NCBI GenBank assembly: GCA_023421115.1
Contig: JAEZUI010000151.1
Location: 1 to 11,693, forward strand
From: Bacillota bacterium
GTDB taxonomy: Bacteria > Bacillota > Clostridia > Acetivibrionales > Acetivibrionaceae
DNA length: 11,693 nt
Direction of reading: 5' to 3'
Part shown: positions 1-7,498 of the stretch, piece after piece
How positions within the stretch are numbered: position 1 is the stretch's first letter
Layout of the letters: every line of letters begins with the position of its first letter
Notes under the pieces: generated by a model
What the model was told of the DNA's origin: nothing
The model's input: the letters and a program-made list of their open reading frames with translations, nothing else
Databases searched by the model: none
Made by a program: the position numbers and the translations under genes

Positions 1-1128
1 CATATCTGCTGTGCTGATTCCTGAAGCAGGTACTTTTATAAAGTTTACAGGTACTGTTATTGTATCCCCTGATTTTCCTGCAACTGAATCAACATATACT
101 GTAAATCCTGTAGCTACAATTGTCTTAGTTGGTGTTGGCTCTGCGGGTGTCTTTACAGGTGTTGCTGTCGCAGGATATGTTACTCCTATTGGAGTTGGTG
201 AAGGAGTTGGTGAAGGAGTTGGTACTATTGATCCTCCATTGAGAGATATTGCTCCTGCATTTACAGTAGCAGATATACTTTTTAGATCGTTATCTCCAAA
301 AGTTGAATTGGTTACATTTACAGTTGTTGAAGTAACTATTGAACTTAAAACTTCAAATTTAATGCTTGCAAATACTCCATCTGCTTTTATAGCTTCTTTT
401 TCCATTGTGTAGTCAAGGAACAATACTTTTAATGTACCGTCTGACTCTTTGTTTATCGCAAAGTTTGTAGCTGCATTTGTAACTATACTTCCTGCTGCTC
501 CACTTACATACTTAAGCTTAGTTGCATCATATTTGATTGTCATATCAGCAGTACTGACTCCTGCTGCAGGTACCTTAACAAAGTTTACAGGTACTGTTAT
601 TTCTTCTCCTGACTTTCCTGCACCTGAAGCAACATTAACCGTAAATCCAGTTGGCGCAGTTGTTGGTGCAACTGTGGGTGCAACTGTTGGTGCAGTTGTT
701 GGTGGTGCAACGATTGCGTTTAGGGATACTGATCCAGCATTTACAGCAGCTGAAATGCTTGAAAGATCCTTGTCACCAAATGTTGAACCAGTAACATTTA
801 CAGTTGTAGCAGTTATTTCAGAAGTTAAAACTTTAAAAGTAACATTAACAAATACTCCATTTGTGCTTATAAACCCATTTGACATAGTATAGTCAAGGAA
901 TAATGCTTTTAAAGTACCGTCTGACTCTTTGTTTATTGCAAAGTTTGTAGCTGCATTTGTTACTATACTTCCTGCAGCTGCACTTACATATTCAAGCTTG
1001 GTTGCATCATATTTAATTGTCATATCTGCTGTGCTAATTCCACTTGAAGGGACGTTTGCAAAGCTTACTGGTACTACTATTGTTTCACCTGATTTTCCTG
1101 ATACTGAATTCACGTTAACTGAAAACCC
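1..1128 (-). repeat. Tandem cohesin-module repeats within the scaffoldin gene
   Basis: Three module-length direct repeats at about 1128-715, 648-235 and 108-1 (continuing outside), with a spacing of 480 then 540 bp. Modules 1 and 2 share an identical protein stretch (AAGSIVTNAATNFAINKESD and on to GTLK, residues 149-172 and 309-332) and long near-identical DNA there, for example around 430-500 and 910-980. Such similarity suggests recent duplication or gene conversion, and it is a risk point for short-read assembly. Confidence 0.85.
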
Positions 1129-1422
1129 AGTTGATGAAACAGAAGCAAAAGATGTTGCACCAGCATTTTCCATCTGAGCGATGGCGTTGTCATATCCATA
1201 CTTCGCCCATCCCAACACACCTGCTGGTATTGATTTCGAATAGCCTCCATTGCTTGCTGATGAATTTGAACTGCTCGCGTTAGCATTAGAAGCTTGATCT
1301 GCATAACTAAATGCTACTGTTTCGTAATCCTGTGCTGCAAATGCTGTTCCAAGGTTTATTACTGTTGAAAACATGGTAACAAGCATAGCAATAGCTACAA
1401 TCATACTTATAACTTTTTTCAT
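1..1422 (-). CDS. Secreted cohesin-repeat protein (scaffoldin-like), 3' end beyond window
   Basis: 474 codons are open from an ATG at 1420-1422 down to base 1 with no stop, so the protein continues outside the window. A GGAGG ribosome site lies 8 bases before the ATG. Residues 1-29 form a signal peptide (MKK, hydrophobic core, AFA cleavage motif). Residues 30-98 are Ser/Asn-rich and unrecognised. Residues 99-236 and 259-396 are two cohesin modules, and a third starts at 439. Family marks seen: GKSG near each module start, TADMTIKYDATKL, the LFLDYTM strand, DGVF/NGVF and TFGD. They resemble type I cohesins of Clostridium CipC/CipA. Linkers at 241-258 (Thr/Pro/Ala repeats) and about 399-436 (Pro-Thr/Pro-Ser) are typical of scaffoldins. 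Known role: cohesins bind dockerins of secreted cellulases. Neither a carbohydrate-binding module, a dockerin nor a surface anchor is visible in the part seen, so whether it is a primary, anchoring or free scaffoldin cannot be decided. Confidence 0.92.
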   Translation of the reverse strand, partial: MKKVISMIVAIAMLVTMFSTVINLGTAFAAQDYETVAFSYADQASNANASSSNSSASNGGYSKSIPAGVLGWAKYGYDNAIAQMENAGATSFASVSSTGFSVNVNSVSGKSGETIVVPVSFANVPSSGISTADMTIKYDATKLEYVSAAAGSIVTNAATNFAINKESDGTLKALFLDYTMSNGFISTNGVFVNVTFKVLTSEITATTVNVTGSTFGDKDLSSISAAVNAGSVSLNAIVAPPTTAPTVAPTVAPTTAPTGFTVNVASGAGKSGEEITVPVNFVKVPAAGVSTADMTIKYDATKLKYVSGAAGSIVTNAATNFAINKESDGTLKVLFLDYTMEKEAIKADGVFASIKFEVLSSIVTSTTVNVTNSTFGDNDLKSISATVNAGAISLNGGSIVPTPSPTPSPTPIGVTYPATATPVKTPAEPTPTKTIVATGFTVYVDSVAGKSGDTITVPVNFIKVPASGISTADM

Positions 1423-1500
1423 TTAACCATTCCTCCCAAAAATTTTATTTTTATATGATCTAGTTAAAGATCTTAAGGCGCCTCAATATTACAGGTACCC

Positions 1501-1506
1501 ATTATA
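1501..1506 (-). promoter_or_regulatory. Candidate -10 box for the cohesin gene
   Basis: A perfect TATAAT on the minus strand, about 80 bases before the ATG. No good -35 box at 16-18 bases was found (a TTGTTA is 22 bases away), so this is only a candidate. It would give a leader of about 70 bases. Confidence 0.35.
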
Positions 1507-2387
1507 CAAGTCAGTTATTGCTTAGAATTAACAAGCAATTCATAAATTGAATTCTACGATACCAGAGAGTACTTACAGATAGAAATATTAGAAAATAGAT
1601 TTGAAGTAGTTAGAAAATATATATTAGTATGTAAAAATGTAGTTACGTATTTTACAACAACTAAACTGCAAGATATGTACGAAGAAAAACGAATGCTATA
1701 ACGAAAACTAGATATACTACAAATTATTTCTCTAGTATAATTCATTTTGAACAATTTAATATTCTAAAATAAAACGGATTAGAATTTCTCTACTCTCACA
1801 AATTCCTCCTTAAATAAATCATCTCTATGTACTTTATTTGTTTAATTATAATTTCTTCATTTTTGCCGTATTAAGGGTATTTAGAGAAAGAAGGTAAAAA
1901 ATAGAGATTAAACCTTATGTGATATAAGATTGGATTTGAATGTGTAAGGTTTTAGAATTATCCTGACCTCTCTACTCCCCTAATACTTCTTGTTTTATTG
2001 TTTTGTATATCGTTAAATTCATAGCTTTATTATATATTAAAACTTTCTATCTTTCAACAACTAGTTTAGCAAAGTATTTAATCCTTTTCGCTCATAAAAG
2101 CAAATCCTTCTTCCTTATGCTTCGTTATTCTATAATAGTAATACGAAAAAAAAAGAAATTTTGGGGGGTCGAAATTCAACTTATAAATAAAAAAGCTTAT
2201 GTTTTGTATCTTTAGTATATATTGAGTTTTAATTTAAGCTTCACCAAACAACCGGTGCTTTTTAACATAACATACCTTCAAGTTATTCATATGTTAAATG
2301 CACTTCCTATGTCATAAATCGTGCACTCATTATTATCAATTTATGTTACCGAACACTCGTAATTTGTATCATTACTTTTCTTATTTC

Positions 2388-2435
2388 AAGCTAATATAAT
2401 ATTACTTATTTAAACAAATAATATTATACTAGCTT
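2388..2435. repeat. Long AT-rich inverted repeat 3' of the SecA-like broken gene
   Basis: Two 17-base arms with one mismatch: AAGCTA-a-TATAATATTA (2388-2404) and TAATATTATA-c-TAGCTT (2419-2435), loop of 14 bases. It starts 15 bases after the stop codon of the minus-strand gene ending at 2451. It may end that transcript, but neither side has a strong T tract and the stem is almost pure A/T, so a terminator role is uncertain. It could also be a small element end. Confidence 0.6.
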
Positions 2436-2450
2436 CTATAAATACAATAG

Positions 2451-2985
2451 TTAATTTCCCTTTTCACTCTTTACAAGAAAACGATTTATAATGCCATATA
2501 ATAAAATCATGTAAAAACTCAATGCAGCATCGCCTGCATTACTACAAATCGGTAAAATTCCAACATTTTCAGCACTATCGTTGATTAGATAAGTCCAAGT
2601 TGGAGTTGGTGCTTTTAATCCTTCCTTATTCATATCAACTCCATCCTTTGTTATTTCTGCAGACTTTAGTGTATTTATTATTTCATCTTTCAAATCCTTG
2701 TCAAATACTTCAAAGGATTCTATTATAGTTTTATTAAATTCGAATAAGGGCTGCTTATTTACAATATTGACCAAATGTATGCTTTCCTTTAAATAGGATA
2801 TATAATCTAAGTATTCTGACCAACACTTATTAATGTAGTATAATGTAATCTGTTTTTCTGCTTTCTGTACCCCTATAACTATTTATTTTGTCTAGTATAT
2901 CTGTATACTTTTCTACCGTAAATTCAATGTTATCATTTTTAAGCATTTCATACTTTTTCTTCATATTAATAAGCATTTTAAACAT
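2451..2985 (-). pseudogene. Frameshifted small gene with SecA scaffold-like region
   Basis: An ATG at 2983-2985 follows a strong ribosome site (GGAGGG, 7 bases away). This first frame encodes 51 residues and stops at 2830-2832. A second frame, +1 relative to it, is open from 2882 down to a stop at 2451-2453. The total, 535 bases, is 3n+1, so one extra base within about 2830-2883 joins them into a protein of about 177 residues. Homopolymers G4 (2870-2873) and A5 (2853-2857) are likely sites. In the joined protein, W55 followed by SEYLDYISYLKESIHL and a QPLFEF segment (78-83) matches the SecA pattern W..hL..mdyLr..IhL...... dPl.Ey, the helical scaffold region. No SecA ATPase domain is present. 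The C-terminal part (GLKAPTPTWTYLIND and on) is not recognised. The SecA relation is a motif-level inference; function unknown. The frameshift could be real or a sequencing error; a TTG at 2774 could start a shorter product. Confidence 0.6.
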
Positions 2986-3110
2986 AGAGATTCCCTCCTG
3001 GTAATATAAAAAATTATCGAGTATTTCCTACAGGTAAAAATAATCATCATCTATGACGTCTCAAAAAATAACACATCAAATTTTCAAACCTTAAAAAGAT
3101 CCTCAAATAA

Positions 3111-3141
3111 AAACCTCCTAGGCGCAAAGCCTCTTCGGTTT
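3111..3141 (-). terminator. Terminator-like hairpin in the leader of the SecA-like gene
   Basis: Minus strand: AAACC / GGTTT outer stem and AGGC / GCCT inner stem, with a 4x4 internal loop and a 5-base loop, followed by a T-rich tail (TTTTTATTT). It lies 126 bases before the start at 2985. The segment CCTCTT (3130-3135) can instead pair with AAGAGG (3162-3167), which would disrupt the inner stem, so an attenuator is possible. Confidence 0.4.
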
Positions 3142-3381
3142 ACGTCATTCACTTTATTCGAAAGAGGTATAGTTAAATTATTTGAAGTGGAATTTGACTA
3201 GTTATTTTTTAGGAAGCACCATACCAAAAGTAAATCTCGCTTGTTTAATTTTGTGAAATAGTATTAGAACTAATGAACTGAAAAAGAAGATTATATCTAA
3301 AGACATTATAATGTGATTGGATACATGATTAACACAGCTTGATAAGCTTTTAGAAATAATAAGTATTATAATAACAAATAC

Positions 3382-3414
3382 AAAAAATGCTTCAAGGGAC
3401 GCAGCCCTTTGAAG
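3382..3414 (-). terminator. Rho-independent terminator after the HAD gene
   Basis: Minus strand, 22 bases after the HAD stop codon: CTTCAAAGGG, loop CTGCGT, CCCTTGAAG (one bulged A), followed by CATTTTTTG. This is the most GC-rich stem in the neighbourhood and has the expected T tract. It would end the FHA-FtsW-PBP-HAD transcript. Confidence 0.65.
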
Positions 3415-3416
3415 AA

Positions 3417-3444
3417 GCCATTTCAAAAAATTTGGTTTACATTT
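3417..3444 (+). repeat. Dispersed repeat, copy 1 (overlaps HAD stop codon)
   Basis: 27 of 28 bases match 7507-7534 in the same orientation; the core is CATTTCAAAAAATTT. The HAD stop codon (3437-3439) lies inside it. Similarity of this length in AT-rich DNA is beyond a simple A/T run because the flanks GCC and GRTTTACATTT are also shared. Confidence 0.6.
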
Positions 3445-4090
3445 GCCTATTTAGTAGCATTTTTATACGATTTCCAGCATCATTTAAATCTATAGCGACA
3501 TAATCTACAAAACTAAAATCCTGTTTATTTGTATACTCCGATGGCACAGCAATGGTATAACAGCCTGCATTTTTACCTGCACGCGCACCATTACTTGAGT
3601 CTTCAATAACTATACACTCTTTTGGATCAAGATCCAACCGGTTTATTACCTTCATATAAATCTCCGGATTCGGCTTACCATTTACTATTCCATCCGATGA
3701 CTGAGTAACATCAAAATATTGTCTAATACTTAATGTATTTAGAGTTATCTCCAAAAATTTAAGTGGCGAACCTGTTGCAATAGCCATTTTCATTTTTCCT
3801 TTGAACTCATCTAAAATATTAAAAAGTCCGGGCATTGGCCTAACATCATTTAAAAGCATTTTCTCAACCAAAACATATCTGGTTTTTAGTAATTCCTCAA
3901 TTGGTTCGTCTATACCTAGATCATTGCAAAAAATTGTATATGATTCCACAGGCTTTCTGCCCATCATCTTCCCAAGAGTCTCCTCACTAACGGATTTACC
4001 GAAAGTTTTTGCCATCTGCCTGTCTATTTCATGATATATAGTCTCGGTATCAATCATTAGTCCGTCCATATCAAAAATAATTGCTTTCAT
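3437..4090 (-). CDS. HAD-superfamily hydrolase, beta-phosphoglucomutase-like subfamily
   Basis: 217 residues from the ATG at 4088-4090; AGAGGC lies 6 bases before it, whereas the upstream ATG at 4103-4105 has no ribosome site. All four HAD motifs are seen: DMDG (D7 nucleophile, D9), ATGSP (T106), GKPNPE (K139) and IEDSSNG (E163, D164). A helical cap sits between motifs I and II (about residues 15-85). Family members are cytoplasmic Mg-dependent phosphatases or phosphomutases acting on small sugar phosphates and similar compounds; the substrate cannot be read from the sequence, and ATGSP in place of the usual ATSS does not settle it. It lies 84 bases after the PBP stop with no visible terminator between, and is followed by a terminator, so it may be the last gene of the cell-wall cluster. 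A functional link to that cluster is not shown. Confidence 0.93.
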   Translation of the reverse strand: MKAIIFDMDGLMIDTETIYHEIDRQMAKTFGKSVSEETLGKMMGRKPVESYTIFCNDLGIDEPIEELLKTRYVLVEKMLLNDVRPMPGLFNILDEFKGKMKMAIATGSPLKFLEITLNTLSIRQYFDVTQSSDGIVNGKPNPEIYMKVINRLDLDPKECIVIEDSSNGARAGKNAGCYTIAVPSEYTNKQDFSFVDYVAIDLNDAGNRIKMLLNRQM

Positions 4091-4174
4091 ATATTCGCCT
4101 CTCATTTCAAATAATTTATATAAGTCCCATTCAAAATAATTCTATCATTCACTATAAGGTCCTATATTAGTAAT

Positions 4175-5593
4175 TTATTTTCCCTTCAGATATTTATCCA
4201 TTATCTTTTGTGCAATAGGTGCAGCAATTAATCCCCCGGAAGAACCGCTATATTCAAGCACGACAGCAACTGCAATCTGAGGATTTTCAACAGGTGCAAA
4301 CCCTATAAACCATGCATGTTCTTTGTCCTTTTTTTGTTGAGTAAGCTCGTTTTCTGCAGTACCTGTTTTACCTGCTACTTTAATACCCTTTATTGCTGCT
4401 TTTTTACCGGTTCCGCCATCTACAACTTCCTGCATCATATTTTTTACCTTAGCTGCAGTAACAGGATCCATAATCTGTTTGAATTCTTCCTTCTTGAAAC
4501 TTTTTATTTCCTTACCTGCGGGTGAAACTATATGGTTAACTAAAAACGGCTTCATAATGATACCGTTGTTTGCTATTCCCGATGTAATCATTACCATGTG
4601 AAGGGGTGATATAAGTATTTTTCCCTGACCTATTGCAACCGCTGCCATATCATTCTGCTCCATCTTTTGATATCGAAACTGGCTTTTGCTCACAGGAATA
4701 TCAAAAGTGATATCAGTCCCAAAACCTACTCTTTTAGATATATCTTCTAGTTTTTCCTGTCCAAGTTTTACACCAAGCTGTGCAAACATAACATTACTTG
4801 AAACCGCCAGGGCTTTTTTCAGGTCTATTTCTCCATTTGCTTTTCGGCCGGAATTGCTAATTTCTTTACCATCTATCGTTATAACACCTTTATCGTTGAA
4901 TTTCTCTTTATCCAAACCATTTTCAATAATTGCGGCTGCTGTAACAACTTTAAAGGTAGAGCCGGGAATATATAACCCCTGTGTTGCACGCGCAAGAAAA
5001 GGAGATTCTTGTGATTCCACCATGACTTTCCAACCCTTAGCCAGCATTTCCTCATTTGTATCAAAATCAGGTTTGCTTACTAAAGCAAGCATTTCACCTG
5101 TTTTTGGATTCATTGCGACAACTGCACCATTTCTATTTCCTAGCAACTCATGACCTAACTTTTGCAGTTCATGATCTATAGTAAGAGAAAGGTTATTGCC
5201 TTCCTTTTTGTCCTGATTAGAACTCTTAAACAACCCAAACACTTTCGTGTATTCATCAAGCCCTAGCAGATAGTTGTTGTAAGATTCTTCCAACAAAGAT
5301 TTCCCATATACTTTCGAATTATAACCTATAACATGGCTGTATAAGGAACTAAATGGGTATATACGTTGCTGTGTATTATCTTTTTCTTCGCTAAGTGCTA
5401 ATACTATTCCTTTACGATCAAGAATTTTACCCCTGACTGTATTCTCATCGGCCTGATATTGTCTTCTGTTATAGGTATTTTGCACTATCTCTTTACTCTT
5501 GAAAACCTGTATATATGTAAGATATCCAACAAGAACAAAAAAAAGAGCGCAAATAACAATAAGCACATCTATTATCTTTTTATTCTCCTTCAT
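4175..5593 (-). CDS. Class B penicillin-binding protein (peptidoglycan transpeptidase)
   Basis: 472 residues from an ATG at 5591-5593 that overlaps the end of the upstream FtsW gene by 14 bases; this start puts the membrane anchor right at the N-terminus (residues 8-28), while upstream in-frame starts would add 19 odd residues inside the FtsW gene. A short juxtamembrane region carries VRGKILDRKG (53-62), the usual class B PBP mark. The transpeptidase domain (about 150-470) has all catalytic motifs: STFK (S212 nucleophile, K215), SSN (265-267) and KTG (409-411). It is shorter than typical PBP2/PBP3 (about 600-700), with a reduced N-terminal pedestal, and has no transglycosylase domain. It acts outside the membrane, cross-linking glycan strands, and overlap with the FtsW/RodA gene suggests the two form a SEDS-bPBP synthase. 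Beta-lactams would be expected to acylate S212. Whether it serves division, elongation or sporulation is not decidable. Confidence 0.95.
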   Translation of the reverse strand: MKENKKIIDVLIVICALFFVLVGYLTYIQVFKSKEIVQNTYNRRQYQADENTVRGKILDRKGIVLALSEEKDNTQQRIYPFSSLYSHVIGYNSKVYGKSLLEESYNNYLLGLDEYTKVFGLFKSSNQDKKEGNNLSLTIDHELQKLGHELLGNRNGAVVAMNPKTGEMLALVSKPDFDTNEEMLAKGWKVMVESQESPFLARATQGLYIPGSTFKVVTAAAIIENGLDKEKFNDKGVITIDGKEISNSGRKANGEIDLKKALAVSSNVMFAQLGVKLGQEKLEDISKRVGFGTDITFDIPVSKSQFRYQKMEQNDMAAVAIGQGKILISPLHMVMITSGIANNGIIMKPFLVNHIVSPAGKEIKSFKKEEFKQIMDPVTAAKVKNMMQEVVDGGTGKKAAIKGIKVAGKTGTAENELTQQKKDKEHAWFIGFAPVENPQIAVAVVLEYSGSSGGLIAAPIAQKIMDKYLKGK

Positions 5594-6854
5594 CAATTTC
5601 ACCGTCCATATCAGCATAATCCTCTTTTGATATTGCCTGCAAAATCCCAAGTGTAATAAAACTACTTATAAGTGAACTTCCTCCGTAACTTATGTAAGGC
5701 AGCGTTATTCCTGTCAAGGGTATTAATTTGATTACTCCTCCGATAATAATAAAAGTCTGCAAGCCCAACATTGCCGTTATACCAAGACCTAGCACTTTGT
5801 TAAACTTCTTTCTGACTCTCATAACAATTTTTAATCCTCTGTAGGTGAGCAGCATATAAAGCAGAATAACTGCCACACCTGTCAATATACCCATTTCCTC
5901 ACAAATTGCAGAGAATATAAAATCGGTATTAACTGCCGGAACCATATCAGGTCGCCCATGACCAAGTCCTGTCCCAAAATAACCACCTGAACTTATAGCA
6001 AACAGTGACTGGGTAATTTGATAACCCTTTCCGGCAATATCCGCCCAAGGATTTATCCAAGTATCAATTCTTACTTTAATATGGTAAACAAAAAAATACC
6101 CAAAGAGTGCGACCGGTATTGTCATCACAATATTACACAGGAAAAAAAGCGTATTTTTTCCAAACACATAAAGAACTATGATATATATGAATGAGAGCAG
6201 AAGTATTGATCCCCACTCTCTCTGAAGCATTAAAAAAAATACATTCATAAATGTAAAGGAAATCAAAACAAGTTTGTTCAGTTTCGCTTTTTTTATTTCA
6301 TCAAATTTCGTATCTTGAAAAAACAACTGATCAGGTTTCTTAAAATAACAAGCCAAAAACAAAATATAAATTATCTTTGATATTTCTAGAGGTTGGAAAC
6401 TTTGTCCTCCGATCACTATCCAATTTGTAGCCCCATTTATATTTTTACCTAATAATAATGTGCTCAAATACAAAAAAACTGATGCTGCAATATAATAAAT
6501 AGCAATTCCATCCCATACTTTGATCAACAGGAACATTTGACAAGTAGTAATAAACAACACTATACCTATAATCGTCCAAATTGTCTGTTTAATACCCGTA
6601 TCGTTATCAAGCCTATATATCATCATTATACCAAGGCTTAGTAGCATGGAAACAATAAGAAATAAGTATTCATCTCCAAGTTTCTTCTTTATTATTATAA
6701 AATAAGTTGTACACATCATCAAAATAATACCTAAACCAACAGCAAGGATATCAAATTTGTAAGACTTTAAATTATGAGCGATAAATAAATATGCCAACAA
6801 ATTTAACAGTATAATATAATTTATAGGCTTACGATATGTAAATATACCAAACAC
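5580..6854 (-). CDS. FtsW/RodA/SpoVE-family peptidoglycan glycosyltransferase
   Basis: 424 residues, polytopic with about ten hydrophobic segments. The start is uncertain: GTG at 6852-6854 is 5 bases from GAGGTG, while the adjacent TTG at 6855-6857 is only 2 bases away; I prefer GTG. SEDS marks (GTG numbering): NGATNWI (140-146), QPLEISKI (154-161), WINPWAD (266-272, with D272 at the position of the essential Asp of E. coli FtsW D297), GKGYQITQS, TDFIF (311-314 region), EE.G, and PLTGITLPYISYGGSS (379-394). Known role: polymerises lipid II into glycan strands together with a class B PBP. The order FHA, SEDS, PBP and the 14-base overlap with the PBP gene support a dedicated pair. A 47-50 base gap separates it from the FHA gene. 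It cannot be assigned to FtsW, RodA or SpoVE by sequence alone, so no symbol is given. Confidence 0.95.
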   Translation of the reverse strand: MFGIFTYRKPINYIILLNLLAYLFIAHNLKSYKFDILAVGLGIILMMCTTYFIIIKKKLGDEYLFLIVSMLLSLGIMMIYRLDNDTGIKQTIWTIIGIVLFITTCQMFLLIKVWDGIAIYYIAASVFLYLSTLLLGKNINGATNWIVIGGQSFQPLEISKIIYILFLACYFKKPDQLFFQDTKFDEIKKAKLNKLVLISFTFMNVFFLMLQREWGSILLLSFIYIIVLYVFGKNTLFFLCNIVMTIPVALFGYFFVYHIKVRIDTWINPWADIAGKGYQITQSLFAISSGGYFGTGLGHGRPDMVPAVNTDFIFSAICEEMGILTGVAVILLYMLLTYRGLKIVMRVRKKFNKVLGLGITAMLGLQTFIIIGGVIKLIPLTGITLPYISYGGSSLISSFITLGILQAISKEDYADMDGEIDEGE

Positions 6855-6904
6855 CAAACCACCTCATTTTCAGAACAAATCTTTCAACTGCAGCTTTCAA
6901 AAAA

Positions 6905-7357
6905 TTAAATACCAGACAATACATCCACAAATAAAAATTCTACCTGCCCTAATCTGATTTTATCACCGTTATTTAATCTCCATTCAAATCCGCTTTTTAA
7001 AGGGTTATCGTTAACAAAAGTTCCATTTTTACTGCCAGTATCCTTAATATAATAAATACCTTCCCTTAAAACTATTTGAGCATGCAGACTAGATATAAAA
7101 GGATCCTTAATAATAATATCACTTTTAACGTCTCTGCCAATATTACATTCTTTTGTAAGCAAATATGCTTCTTCCATTTTAAAATTCAGCATTTCTCTTT
7201 GATTTATCAGTTTTAAGTAAGGATACTTTCCATTACCGTTAGTTCTATAATAGTTCATGGACTTTATATCCATGTAAATAAGCCTTATTATACTAAATAT
7301 AAAACAATATATAACCAATACAAAAACAAAATTCATTAAAAGAGTGATTATTCCCAT
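6905..7357 (-). CDS. Membrane-anchored FHA-domain protein
   Basis: 150 residues. One N-terminal membrane segment (about 4-27), a linker (28-65), then an FHA domain (about 66-148) with the phosphothreonine-binding marks NIGR (72-75; G74, R75), SSLHA (S89/S90, H92) and GSKNGTFVN (N111-G112-T113). FHA domains bind phosphothreonine peptides, usually products of Hanks-type Ser/Thr kinases; here it faces the cytoplasm. Being first in a cluster with FtsW/RodA and a class B PBP suggests it links kinase signalling to wall synthesis, as FhaA/FhaB do in Actinobacteria (established for that group, inferred here). No kinase or phosphatase gene is in the window. The ATG at 7355-7357 is only 1 base from AAGGAG; AGGAAG 9 bases upstream is the better-spaced ribosome site. 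The next ATG, 7 codons in, would shorten the membrane segment. Confidence 0.92.
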   Translation of the reverse strand: MGIITLLMNFVFVLVIYCFIFSIIRLIYMDIKSMNYYRTNGNGKYPYLKLINQREMLNFKMEEAYLLTKECNIGRDVKSDIIIKDPFISSLHAQIVLREGIYYIKDTGSKNGTFVNDNPLKSGFEWRLNNGDKIRLGQVEFLFVDVLSGI

Positions 7358-7422
7358 TCTCCTTCACTTCCTCTTATACTGTGATATTTCTAATACTTAA
7401 GTTAATCCTTTAAACACATTAA

Positions 7423-7451
7423 ATTATATCCCTAAAATCTAAAAATAACAA
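7423..7451 (-). promoter_or_regulatory. Sigma-A-type promoter of the FHA-FtsW-PBP cluster
   Basis: Minus strand: TTGTTA (7446-7451), 17-base spacer, TATAAT (7423-7428). The -10 is perfect and the -35 matches 4 of 6. It lies 66 bases before the FHA start, with no other gene between. Confidence 0.6.
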
Positions 7452-7498
7452 ATAAATATTGTCTAAATAAGGTAAATAGGTTGATTCCAAAAAAAACT

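Larger units (their letters stand above)
1423..2450. other. Gene-poor intergenic region
   Basis: About 1 kb of very AT-rich sequence without a convincing gene. ORFs at 1554-1754 (minus) and 2003-2215 (plus) start with TTG, lack a ribosome site and encode hydrophobic low-complexity peptides, so they are not called. Items visible: the leader and -10 candidate of the cohesin gene; a 51-codon plus-strand frame at 1546-1698 (stop 1699-1701) with protein-like composition but no start, a possible gene relic; an inverted repeat AAACCTTA (1910-1917) / TAAGGTTT (1945-1952), nested inside TAGAGA / TCTCTA; an A9 run at 2146-2154 and a G6 run at 2163-2168; a weak hairpin with a T tract near 2237-2263; and the long AT-rich inverted repeat at 2388-2435. 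Confidence 0.6.
2986..3436. other. Intergenic region between HAD gene and SecA-like gene
   Basis: Holds the leader of the minus-strand gene at 2985, the hairpins at 3111-3141 and 3390-3414, and a copy of the dispersed repeat at its right edge. AAAAAATAAC (3056-3065) and GTTATTTTTT (3200-3209) are inverted copies about 150 bases apart, similar to the end of the fold-back repeat at 7506-7633. A 74-codon ORF (3202-3426, minus) is open but starts with TTG, has no ribosome site and runs through the terminator hairpin; it is not called. Confidence 0.5.

Noticed and set aside
11..1177. Plus-strand ORFs of 82-147 codons opposite the cohesin gene
   Set aside because: They are antisense shadows of the repeated cohesin modules; the minus strand is open throughout with a signal peptide, ribosome site and family motifs.
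2003..2215. 70-codon plus-strand ORF
   Set aside because: TTG start without a ribosome site, low-complexity hydrophobic and Lys-rich sequence across A9 and G6 runs.
2830..2883. Programmed -1 frameshift in the SecA-like gene
   Set aside because: The frames differ by +1 (or -2), and no -1 slippery heptamer lies in the zero frame, so a mutation or sequencing error is simpler.
3061..3145. Possible cyclic-di-GMP riboswitch (GGCGCAAAGCC at 3121-3131)
   Set aside because: Only the GCAAAGCC piece matches the GEMM consensus; the partner GCAAACC loop, the tetraloop receptor and the second stem are not found in order on that strand.
3202..3426. 74-codon hydrophobic minus-strand ORF between the HAD and SecA-like genes
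   Set aside because: TTG start, no ribosome site, and its first codons run through the terminator hairpin of the HAD gene; the composition is what AT-rich DNA gives by chance. The downstream hairpin at 3111-3141 is weak support only.
4686..5153. 155-codon plus-strand ORF
   Set aside because: Antisense to the PBP transpeptidase domain, whose catalytic motifs are intact.
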